Below, one piece after another: positions 16,887 to 26,800 of a stretch of DNA of 59,866 bases; within the stretch, counting starts at the first letter, position 1, and every line of letters begins with the position of its first letter. The notes beneath the pieces are model-generated. The model worked only from the letters and a program-made list of their open reading frames with translations. It was not told the origin of the DNA and ran no database searches. A program made the translations under genes and the position numbers. This DNA comes from Bacteroidia bacterium (GTDB taxonomy: Bacteria > Bacteroidota > Bacteroidia > 2-12-FULL-35-15). The DNA is taken from NCBI GenBank assembly GCA_016786925.1, contig JAEUTU010000093.1, positions 1 through 59,866 on the forward strand. Direction: 5' to 3'.

Positions 16887-17981
16887 ATGGCATTTCTGAT
16901 ACTCGTTTTTATTACTTCCTTTTTTGTGGTTCTTTTATCTACACCATCTTTGATAAAAGTTGCCATACTAAAGCGTTTATTTGATGCCCCTGGAGATACC
17001 CGTAAAATACACTCTAGGATGATACCCACAATAGGTGGCATCATCATTTTTGCCGGCACTATCTTCTCCTTCTCGTTATGGTTTCCCAATGAATACATCA
17101 ACGATGGAGCATTGTTAATGAGAGCAATAGACGACTACAAATTTATTGTTTCAACTGTTCTTGTCATGTTCTTTGTTGGAGTTAAAGATGATATTATCGG
17201 AACTGCTCCTGTAAAAAAATTAGTAGCTCATGTCTTAGTAGGAATGGTGCTCATCTTAATGGCTGATATCCGTATAATAAGTATGCATGGCATATTTGGA
17301 ATTGAAGTTCTACCGCATTGGGCAAGTGTGTTCCTTTCATTATTCACATACATTGTAGTTGTTAATGCCATGAATTTAATTGATGGGGTAGATGGCCTTG
17401 CTGGCGGAGTTGGATTCATTGCTGCATCTGCTTTTGGGGGATGGTTTGCTTTAGCAGGAGACCCTGTTATGGCGTGCCTTGGGTTTGCATTATCAGGATC
17501 GTTGTTAGGATTTTTATTTTTCAACTTTTCACCGGCAAAGATTTTCATGGGCGATTCTGGATCACTCACAATTGGGTTGATCATTTCCATTTTAGCGATC
17601 AAACTGATCAACTATGATGTCACCACCATTCAAAATGACTTTATAATTCATGTATCTAAACCGATATTTGCAATGGCAGTTTTGGTATATCCACTTGTTG
17701 ATACATTAAGAATTTTCATTTACAGAGCCGTTAGGGGAGTCTCACCTTTTTCTGCCGACAGAAATCACCTACACCACCGATTGATTGATATTGGCTGTAG
17801 TCATAAAAAAACTGTTCTTCTCATTTATACAGTGAATTTATTGATCATTGGACTAACATTATTCTTTTCATTTCTTGATGCCAATTACACATTTATCATT
17901 GTAGGCAGCACTGCTCTGTTTATTGCACAAATTCCTTTCTTTATTAAAAAAATGAAAAACAGAACAGTGAATGAGAAATAA
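16887..17981 (+). CDS. WecA/MraY-family polyprenyl-phosphate sugar-phosphate transferase
   Basis: 364-residue inner-membrane enzyme with about ten or eleven helices that transfers a sugar 1-phosphate (GlcNAc-1-P in WecA) from UDP-sugar to undecaprenyl phosphate, starting a glycan chain. Seen: IHSRMIPTIGGIIIF at about 38-52, the catalytic Asp pair in GVKDDIIG, NAMNLIDGVDGLAGG near 157-171, FMGDSGSLTIG near 216-226, and the His box RNHLHHRLIDIG near 295-306, which separates WecA/TagO types from MraY. It probably initiates the polysaccharide that the flanking barrels handle. It overlaps the next gene by 11 bases. Confidence 0.9.
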   Translation: MAFLILVFITSFFVVLLSTPSLIKVAILKRLFDAPGDTRKIHSRMIPTIGGIIIFAGTIFSFSLWFPNEYINDGALLMRAIDDYKFIVSTVLVMFFVGVKDDIIGTAPVKKLVAHVLVGMVLILMADIRIISMHGIFGIEVLPHWASVFLSLFTYIVVVNAMNLIDGVDGLAGGVGFIAASAFGGWFALAGDPVMACLGFALSGSLLGFLFFNFSPAKIFMGDSGSLTIGLIISILAIKLINYDVTTIQNDFIIHVSKPIFAMAVLVYPLVDTLRIFIYRAVRGVSPFSADRNHLHHRLIDIGCSHKKTVLLIYTVNLLIIGLTLFFSFLDANYTFIIVGSTALFIAQIPFFIKKMKNRTVNEK

Positions 17982-19560
17982 GAAATTACTTTTTTTCACT
18001 AGCCTACTTACATTGCTTTTATTGAAGCATGAATTTCTTTTTTCTCAGCAGCTTAACTATACACTCAGTCGCGATTTTTTATGGGGCATTGATGCTAGTT
18101 TAAATTCTAAAGAACAAAACGCACAAACTTTTATCAAGCCTTATACTTTTGAGACTGTAAAGAGCATAAAAGATTCTACTGCCGTTTTTCCACGATTATT
18201 GGCCGGAACAAAAGCAGAAGAGCGTGACAAAAAAGCGAAATCACAAATTGAAATTTATCCTTTATTGAATGTAAGTGCAGGATATGAAGCTGGCGTAACA
18301 AACAGGTTTAGTAACGACCTGGCCATTGGCGCCCATTTGCTTGGATACATTGGAAATAAATTCGCCTTCAATTTCAAAGCACTTGGAGGAAAAACGGTAT
18401 TTAATTCATTTACTGATTCCATTGTTTCTGAAACGAATGTTAATCCTGGAATCGGTTATGTATACCGATCCAACAATGATTCTTTAAATCAACAGTACGC
18501 CTACCAGTACTTTTCTGGATATATCACGTATGCTCCGAATAAAATATTCAATATACAACTTGGACAGGACAAACATTTTTGGGGAGATGGCTATCGCTCA
18601 TTATTCTTATCAGATAATGCAAGTCCGTACCCTTATATGAAAATCACGACCAATGTCTGGAAATTAACCTACACAAACCTATTCACTATTATGCGTGATG
18701 CCACCAATCCATCCGGCATGAAAAAAGACTGGCTATTCAAATATGCAACTTTACATCATTTGGGTTGGAATGCAACCAAGCGAATTAACATTGGAGTATT
18801 TGAATCAGTTGTTTGGCAAGGAAGCGATAGCACAAGATACCGGGGATATGATGTAAATTATTTAAATCCCATCATCTTCTTCCGCCCAACAGAATATTCT
18901 TTAGGATCAAGCGATAATGCTTTTGTAGGCTTCAACTTCAAGATCAAACTATTCAAAAAACAACAAGTGTACGGCCAGTTACTCCTAGATGAATTCCTTC
19001 TAAAAGAAGTAACAGCCAATAAGGGCTGGTGGGCAAACAAACAAGCATTCCAGATCGGATTCAAGAGCTTTGACATGTTTAAAATAAAACATTTTAATTT
19101 TCAAACCGAATTTAATTATGTCCGTCCTTACACCTATGCTCACGGAAGTGTACAGCAAAGCTATGGCCACATGAATCAAGCACTGGCACATCCATTGGGA
19201 GCAAACTTTTGGGAGTCGGTCAGCTTTATGAATTACAGGTATAAACGATTATTTATTGAAGGGAAATTACAATATGCTGTATATGGAGGAGATAGCGCAG
19301 GAACTGATTATGGAAAAAACATATTCATTTCCTACAAAAATCGTCCATCCGATTATGGCAATTTTACTACACAAGGATTTCAAACAAATCTGATCACAGC
19401 AGCCTTAAGAGCAGCCTACATTCTAGATACACGCATGAACTTGAAAATTGAACTGGGTGGAGCATACAGAGTTGAAGAAAGAACTCGTTCAACAAAACAA
19501 ACACCTTACTTCTTTATTGGCTTACGAACCGATCTAAGTAATATATATACGGATATTTAA
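17971..19560 (+). CDS. Wzi/RemB-like outer-membrane beta-barrel protein, copy 2
   Basis: 529 residues with a signal peptide (MRNKKLLFFTSLLTLLLLKH, then EFLFSQ). It is paralogous to the gene at 15184: GQDKHFWGDGYRSLFLSDNA matches GHGKHFVGDGYRSLLLSDNS, and both end with a strand pattern plus YxxLGIRTxLxNxYxDx/YFFIGLRTDLSNIY. The C-terminus is an aromatic beta-strand as in outer-membrane barrels. It is the last gene of the polysaccharide operon and converges with the elaA-like gene, with a 4-base overlap. Wzi-like capsule anchoring or a RemB-like motility role are both possible. Confidence 0.7.
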   Translation: MRNKKLLFFTSLLTLLLLKHEFLFSQQLNYTLSRDFLWGIDASLNSKEQNAQTFIKPYTFETVKSIKDSTAVFPRLLAGTKAEERDKKAKSQIEIYPLLNVSAGYEAGVTNRFSNDLAIGAHLLGYIGNKFAFNFKALGGKTVFNSFTDSIVSETNVNPGIGYVYRSNNDSLNQQYAYQYFSGYITYAPNKIFNIQLGQDKHFWGDGYRSLFLSDNASPYPYMKITTNVWKLTYTNLFTIMRDATNPSGMKKDWLFKYATLHHLGWNATKRINIGVFESVVWQGSDSTRYRGYDVNYLNPIIFFRPTEYSLGSSDNAFVGFNFKIKLFKKQQVYGQLLLDEFLLKEVTANKGWWANKQAFQIGFKSFDMFKIKHFNFQTEFNYVRPYTYAHGSVQQSYGHMNQALAHPLGANFWESVSFMNYRYKRLFIEGKLQYAVYGGDSAGTDYGKNIFISYKNRPSDYGNFTTQGFQTNLITAALRAAYILDTRMNLKIELGGAYRVEERTRSTKQTPYFFIGLRTDLSNIYTDI

Positions 19561-20015
19561 TTTTTAGATAGAAACATTTCTGTATGTGGAATATCATCTT
19601 CGAGATATTCTTTTCCTGTTGTCTTGAATCCAAATGATTCATAAAATTTGATCAGATAAGATTGCGCAGAAATGCGAACAGAAGCAGTTGAACCAAATTG
19701 TTTTTCGATCATCCTCAATGCTTCTAGCATCAGCAATTTCCCTACACCACTGCCACGCACCAAAGAAGAGCTAACGACTCTTCCTATTGAAACTTCAGCA
19801 TAAGATACTCCTTGTGGTAAAACTCTACAATAACAAACAAGGACACCACTTTGCGAATAGCCCATCAAATGAAATGCTTTCAGGTCTTTGTCGTCAGCAT
19901 CTTGATAAGGACAATTTTGTTCTACAACAAAAATCTCTAATCGAAGTTTGATGATGCTGTAGAGTTCCTCTAATGTAAGTTCCTTAAAAGCTTTATATTT
20001 CCAATGAATTGTCAT
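19557..20015 (-). CDS. ElaA-like GNAT acetyltransferase
   Basis: 152 residues. The N-terminal block LYSIIKLRLEIFVVEQNCPYQDADDKDL with KAFHLMGY is the ElaA signature. The acetyl-CoA loop is GRVVSSSLVRGSGVGKLLML at about 86-105 (R/Q-x-x-G-x-G/A form). The substrate is unknown; ElaA has no assigned target. Its start overlaps the stop of the VanZ-like gene by 4 bases, so it closes the maeB-ruvA-sprA-gcvH-vanZ minus-strand run. Confidence 0.85.
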   Translation of the reverse strand: MTIHWKYKAFKELTLEELYSIIKLRLEIFVVEQNCPYQDADDKDLKAFHLMGYSQSGVLVCYCRVLPQGVSYAEVSIGRVVSSSLVRGSGVGKLLMLEALRMIEKQFGSTASVRISAQSYLIKFYESFGFKTTGKEYLEDDIPHTEMFLSKN

Positions 20016-20407
20016 TTTATCAATTTGATCAATATTTTTTGTTCAATGTTCTTATAGAATACCATACCTAATAATACACCAAACGAGTTTGCAATAAAGT
20101 CATATAGATCTGCGCTTCGTTCTTCAAATACAGCCTCCTGCATCAACTCTAATATACCACCATATAAAACACACAATGATCCGGAAAATAAAAAAGAATA
20201 TTGAGAAAGAAAGTTGAATCGTGTTTGTAAAACAGATCCACGGATCATGAGCAAAACCAATACAAAAAAGACACCTGCATGAACAAATTTATCAAAACTG
20301 AGGAGCTCCAAAAATGAAATGTGCGGAATATCCCTTCCGGGAATTCCGCACAAAACCAATATAAACAATGCCCATAGCATTGCCCATTTTATGTATTTGA
20401 AAAACAT
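20012..20407 (-). CDS. VanZ-like membrane protein
   Basis: 131 residues with about four hydrophobic helices. FDKFVHAGVFFVLVLLMIRG at about 39-58 and a later GGILELMQEAVFEERSADLYDFIANSFGVLLG at about 82-113 (E-Q-x-x-R-x-x-D-x-x-D-x-x-x-N) are the VanZ family signature. Its function is unknown, although VanZ gives low-level teicoplanin resistance. A small hairpin (20410-20427) overlaps the upstream gcvH stop codon. Its place after gcvH and sprA is, as I recall, conserved in Bacteroidota. Confidence 0.82.
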   Translation of the reverse strand: MFFKYIKWAMLWALFILVLCGIPGRDIPHISFLELLSFDKFVHAGVFFVLVLLMIRGSVLQTRFNFLSQYSFLFSGSLCVLYGGILELMQEAVFEERSADLYDFIANSFGVLLGMVFYKNIEQKILIKLIK

Positions 20408-20422
20408 GTACTAAGTAAATAC

Positions 20423-20803
20423 TTAGTGACCGATCAATGCTTTATAATCAGCAGCGCTTAATAAGTTGTTAAGCTCAGCAGTATCTTTAATAGATACTTT
20501 GATCATCCAACCGTTTCCATATGGATCTTTATTAACTGCATCCGGAGCTGCATCCAATCCTGGATTTACTTCCAATACTTTTCCTGAAACAGGCATAAAT
20601 AAATCTGATACTGTCTTTACAGCTTCTACTGTTCCAAATATTTCTTCATGAGCTAATTCCTCACCCACTGTGTTAATATCTACATAAACAATATCTCCTA
20701 ATTCGCCTTGAGCGAAGTCGGTGATACCGATATAAGCTTCATTACCTTCTACACGAACCCATTCGTGATCTTTTGTGTACTTTAAATTGTCAGGGAAATT
20801 CAT
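20423..20803 (-). CDS. gcvH: glycine cleavage system H protein
   Basis: Lipoyl carrier that shuttles the aminomethyl group between GcvP, GcvT and GcvL. The lipoylated lysine is K63 in [18 protein letters not shown], and [12 protein letters not shown] at the N-terminus is family-typical. The length of 126 is normal. The other gcv genes are not in the window. It lies 73 bases after sprA and has its own -7 box, so it can be expressed independently. Confidence 0.96.
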   Translation of the reverse strand: MNFPDNLKYTKDHEWVRVEGNEAYIGITDFAQGELGDIVYVDINTVGEELAHEEIFGTVEAVKTVSDLFMPVSGKVLEVNPGLDAAPDAVNKDPYGNGWMIKVSIKDTAELNNLLSAADYKALIGH

Positions 20804-20829
20804 TTTTATTGATTTTTAATTTTGCAACA

Positions 20830-20837
20830 CAAATTTA
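20830..20837 (-). promoter_or_regulatory. -7 box for gcvH
   Basis: On the minus strand TAAATTTG matches TAnnTTTG and lies 26 bases before the gcvH ATG, within the 73-base gap after sprA. No -33 TTG is visible. Confidence 0.45.
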
Positions 20838-20876
20838 TAGTTTATTAGCTTATAAAAAAGTGTTAATCATATTTTT

Positions 20877-23800
20877 TTAATTAGATAACATCAAACGTAA
20901 GCTTAAACCTGCATTTGTATTGGTTGTAGGGAATGAAGTAGATATAACTGGTCTGTTCATGATCCTGTCGTAGAAGAAGCGGATATTGATCCGTTCATTG
21001 ATCACATAATCGGCTGAGATCTTTAATGAAATAATGTTCGTACCACCTGTAGACTGACTCGTTTCCTCCACAATACGTCTGATAACCGTTTCATTTTTAC
21101 GGAAAGAAATATCTGCCTTCAAATTCACATCGCTCTTTACTGGTTTTCCTTTGATCTTTAATTTACCCATTGGCACTTCCCTGATCCGGTAACCCACCCC
21201 ACCAATTAACTCATTTCCGATAATTTCGGTTAATGTCTTGCTCGTTAATCCCAAGGATATATTTCGATCCTTTTTGTATTCAAAATTCAACAACAAGCTG
21301 TTATTCAATACAAAATCCAATTTAATGAACGGACTCCATTGCTCTGAAATGGTCACCGTATTGATCTGATACTTGGAAATGAAATTCGGGTTATTAGCAA
21401 TACTTGATACTGCCTCTGTTACAGCCGTATATCCATCTGCATCAGGATCAACAAATAACATATTGGAAGTGTAGCCACCAACATTGTAGGACGAGCGATA
21501 AGCATGACTTAAAGTAACCGATTTAAATAATTTTTTCAATTTTTCGATCTTAGACAAACCATCATAGGTTAAACGCCAGTTTGGTTTAGGCATCTTAGGG
21601 AATGGATCTAAGCTGACATTACTTGGATTCTTACCTGAATAAGCAGCAATAAAGGCCGGAATCAACACTTCTTGTGATGTTTCATTATAACCTTGAGCAT
21701 AACCATTGATCACAGATTGATTCCAATTTGGATTTTCGACTGCGGTTCTCGTAGAAATGGTTGAACGTGCATTTAAGAAGGCAATGAATGCTTTATCATC
21801 TTTATAAAAAGATGTCTTATAACTCAAGAATGACATACTAAAATTCCCTGTCTCCATTGGAGATTGTGTCTCAAATTTATTGGTAACATTATTCCATCTA
21901 AAGAACTCTGTATTGTTCCTTGATTTTGTTCTTAGAGCCGACAACTCAATTTTTACATCAGGGAAAGGCTCCAGATTTGCTTTAATATTCAAATTCGTAC
22001 TGTAATTCTTCGTGTACTGATTATTCAAAGAAGCGGTTCTAACCAACCAATCATTATTCGGATCATTATCCAATGTAGAAGCAATAGCTTGTTGGCGAAT
22101 ATCCGCCTGACTACCAAATACGAATCCTGGTGTTGGACCGGAAAAATGTTCATCCATCCCTAACATTTGCGTATTGCGGGCATATCCAGGAAGAAGAGTT
22201 CCTTCTGTTTGCGAATAAGTAACATTCACCGTTTTTAAAGTCATGATCAAGCGGGCAACATATTCCAAAATATCATATTGTCCATTTTTTTTCTTTGTAC
22301 TATCTGCAGGAGTAGTTTTCCCATTATTCGCATTCTTAATGGCTGAAGCAGCTTTCCCTTTATTAGAACTGTTTTTATTGTTCTTATTATTTATCTTCTT
22401 GAAATATGGTATCTTATTATACAAAGTAACCATATTCGCTTGTCCGGTAAACTGTAAATTTCTAGAGTTCTGAATGGTATTTCCAAGTGTATCCGGAGCA
22501 GAAATTAAATTCCCTTCCGCATCGCGTGTAAGCGTATTCAAAATTGGAGAACGCATCCATGAATAGGTTCCTGCATAGCGAACAGAAGCCGTTGTAAAAT
22601 CCAACAATGGAATTTTATTGATTGGAACATTGTAATTGATATTTACTTGCTGATTGTATTGAGTGGTCTTCACACGATCAAAGAATTCTCTTTTTAATGT
22701 ATCGCGTGTTTCATCTGTAACAGCGCCATCAGGCTCTAGGATCCGTTCTAAATTACTTGCCGTAAAATCTAATTTCAAATTCTTAGAAAGGTCGAACTTT
22801 AGATCGTAATTACGGGTCATATTGAAACGCTTGTTAAACGTAGGTAATATGATGATGTCTCCACCTGTCGTGTTTCTCGATTTGGCAGCACTATATTCGC
22901 GTTGTACGTCAGTAGTAAATCCTAATTTGTTTGGATATGGATAAAAATTGAAGTCTTTGATCAATGCAAAATACTTTGATTGGAATATCTTCATTTTTGC
23001 AAATGGCTTAATATTCTTTGGCTGTGGCGCATAATTATACATCAAACCTCCACGATGATTGATCTGAGAATTATACTCGATATTCACATTCCTTCTGTAG
23101 ATCTCATTAAATGAATAGGAAGCCGACCAGTTCTCAATATCATAGATATGATTTTTCTTAGAATTTTTTCCTTTATCCTTTTTCACATTCGTAAAATTGA
23201 TACTCTGACGCTTCGTATAATCTTGCGTAACATATTTCAATGAATCGCGAACAGATTTAGGAACCGACTGATCCTTTAATGCAGGAGCCAACAAAATGTC
23301 CGGATCAAGCGGATTGTATTGTGGTGTAATGAATGTTTCTGAATAACCAATATAAGTAGGAATATGAATATTCGCTTCTTCAGGAATGAACTTTCCTAAT
23401 TCTAAACTGGACGCAATATCATACTGTTTTAATGTTTCACGTTTACGTTCACTTACTTTATTCTCAATTGTACCAAATCCGGGAGTGTACATATTCCCTG
23501 ATAATGATAACGTTCCTAGGTCGGCCAACTTAGCTGTAACACGTGCTGTTGCGGCCCAACCTCCTTTTTCATCAAAATCGGTTAAACGCAATTCATTCAC
23601 CCACACAATACCACATTTAGGCAATCCATCATCCTCAGCTGTCGGACCTGTTTTCTTTGGATTCCGGATACCGATCATCAAGGTCTTCACTGCACTTAAA
23701 TTTGGATTTCCTTTAATAGTGATCATCCTTGTTCCATCCGGAACATTATACTCTGTTGTGAGTGTTGTTTGTCCGGCAAAAATGGCGTTATTCCTTTTTT

Positions 23801-26800
23801 GTTTAGCCGCCTGAAGTTTTTCAAACTCTAATACCATTTCATTCGCTTCCGGCCACACAATGTATTGATCATCCGTACTTGTTCCATTATAAAAACCCGG
23901 TGGTGTAATATTCAATGGGATCTCATACTCATAATAGTTATCTGTATAATCTGTACCTAAACGAATGAATGCATGCAGATCGCCATTACTTAGCGGATCA
24001 TTTCCGGTAGGAGATGATTCAGCGTGAATGTACATTTTCAATTTCTTGTAGGAACGAACATCTAAGTTGGTATTTTTAAATGCCGCGCGTGATTTCCCAT
24101 CTTCCAAATTACAAACAGTAAGTGATAATGCTTGCTCATTCAATTGAACCAAATTCGCTGTTCCTGCATTGATCTCACGATCGATCCCCGGAGGCAAAAC
24201 ATAATTGATCGGCTGGCGACTTCCATTCTCTTCAATATTTACAGCAGCAATATCAAATTGAGTATTGGCATCATCATTTGGCACATATAATCCTGGCTGC
24301 AATAGATCAAAACCATATTTTCTCCACTCACCACGTATTAACTCTAATCTGGCAAAGCGTAAAACAATTGGTTTGTCAACATTCTTGAAGAACATACGGA
24401 TAAATCGGATCGACTGGTAGTTTTCAATCCCTCCAATGCGTTCAACTTGATTGGAACGAATCGGAATTTTAAACTGATACCATTTAATAGGTTTTGTTGT
24501 TCCATCTTTTACATTCTGCGCATTGGTTGCATAAATATCGGTGATATAATTATTCCCAACACCGGCAGCAAAATCACTTGGTTTCAAACTGATGTGATAT
24601 TGATAATAACTTTCAACAGTACTCAAGTTATTATCGCGATTGATATCCTCAACATTCGGCAAGGTAGTGGCTGAAGTAGGATAACTTTCGGGCGACTGCT
24701 CCGTTGTTCTGGAGTTATTCTCCATGCCATTGTATTTTTTGTAGCGCTCTAATGTTTTTAAACCGAGATTATCAAAATCAGAACCTCTGAAATAATGAAA
24801 ATCATCGGCAGATGGATCGGCACCAATCGCAGAAATAGCTGCTGCAGTGATACCCGGAACCGCTTGTACATTTGTTAAATATTCGCTAAAAAACGTAGAT
24901 TCATCCGTACTGTTCAAACCATCTAAACCAATATCCTGTAATGGACGTTCAGAATTTTCATTATTGAAAGCATTCACCAAAGGCTGATAAACAGGAACAT
25001 TCCCCCATTCCGTATTTACTGTTGTAGAAGGATGTTGAGGAGTGGACAAACCATTTTCTGCACTCTTATATCCATCCGTTAAAATATCTTCGGAAATATT
25101 TCCAATATTAAAATAAAGATCACCACTTGAATTCCAACTAGAACTTGGATTATCCGAGTTGAACGGATCCATCATCCAAAATTGAATATACTCAATGTTG
25201 GCTGCTTCAAAATCGTTTGTAGAAATAGAACGCATGATACCACCCCAGCGACTGGCAGGGTTGTTCAAACTTCCATCTGGCGCTAAACCGGCAGATACTC
25301 CCGGAACACCTTGCGCATCATAGTTATATTGACCACGTTCTGAAGGATAATAAGCCAGATCGAATGTAGCAATATTGGTAGCTTGTCCGGTTGGTGGTTG
25401 CTTATTTGGAAACACCTCTGTTTCCAATACCTCACGGGTAAAGTGATTGGACATATCAGCATTCGTAATACCACCGGGAGTTAATCCGTTTGTTTGACGT
25501 AAGAACAACGGATCGATATTGTACCACGCTAATTTCGCGCGATTAAATCCGGGTTGCAAACTATCTAAACTCGCTTCAGGGAAAATAGCTTGTCCTTGAG
25601 GTGTACTTGCGATTGTCCATGCAAATGGCGAACGGATATCGATGGCCGATTGACTTCCCTCAAAATCATCCACATACGAATTTCCGTTTTTACCTACGGC
25701 CTTACTGTGACCGGGAACCAAATAGGCAAATTCACCGGCAGCAGTAATAGAACTCATTTCCTTTGTTTCGAGCAATGGCAATTTATCGATCAAACGTGTT
25801 AAGAATGGAGCCTCTGTTTTATAATTTCCATCCAATCCCCAAATCGTATTCGATACAGGTTCATCTCCCTGATTTACTTTTTTTGTGACAGGACGTTCCG
25901 TTAAATTGATCACTGTTCCACCGATATTGAAATCTTTATTGATGCGATAATCCAAATGTGCTCCCATCAATGTTTTTGCCTGAATAGCAAACAATGCATT
26001 ACTCTCTAATGAGATCTTGATCGGAGTTCCTGAATTCAAGATCCCTTCGTTAATGATACGCACACGACCTAAGGTATAATCAACCGTATAATCCTGATTC
26101 TCTATCAAAGGTTGTCCTCCTGCTGTAACCGTTACCGATCCCTGAGGAACATTCGGTGCTCCTAAAGATATCTCAGAACTGGAAGAAGATTGATACTGTC
26201 CTTTGATCTTAAAACGATTTAGATTCGGAAACTGCTGTGCATTCGTTTTAGTAGAGTCGTACAATTGAGAGAACACATATGTGTTGTACTCTGTTGGATT
26301 ACATGAAGAAAATTTCGATTCCAAATAACTACCAAAAGGTTCTACAACGGGAAAGATCACACGTCCGTTATTCGCATTGATCGTAACACCATCAATAAAA
26401 TCGAATACTCCATCGGGAGATTGGTCATTTTGCTGATTCAACCGATCCAATGATAACACTTGAATCAAGGTTTTTCCTTTGATTCCCGTTTGACAATCAG
26501 TAACCGGTAAATAATTAATATCCGTTCCTGTTTGAGCATTGGTATAAAACACATCAAACTTAAAGTCTTTAGGATTGATCTGATACGATCCGATAGAGTA
26601 AACGTTTTTCATCATCAAATCCCACAATGGAGATTGCAAACGTTGTCCAGCTACCGCATCATAATAAGCAGGTACAGGAACCGAGGTTTTCAATAACTTC
26701 AAATACAATGCTTGCGGAGCATTGATACCATCGGTTGACAACTCACCAACTTTATATAGCTGTCCGTTTAATGTATATTCATAAGCAACAGAAAGTATCT

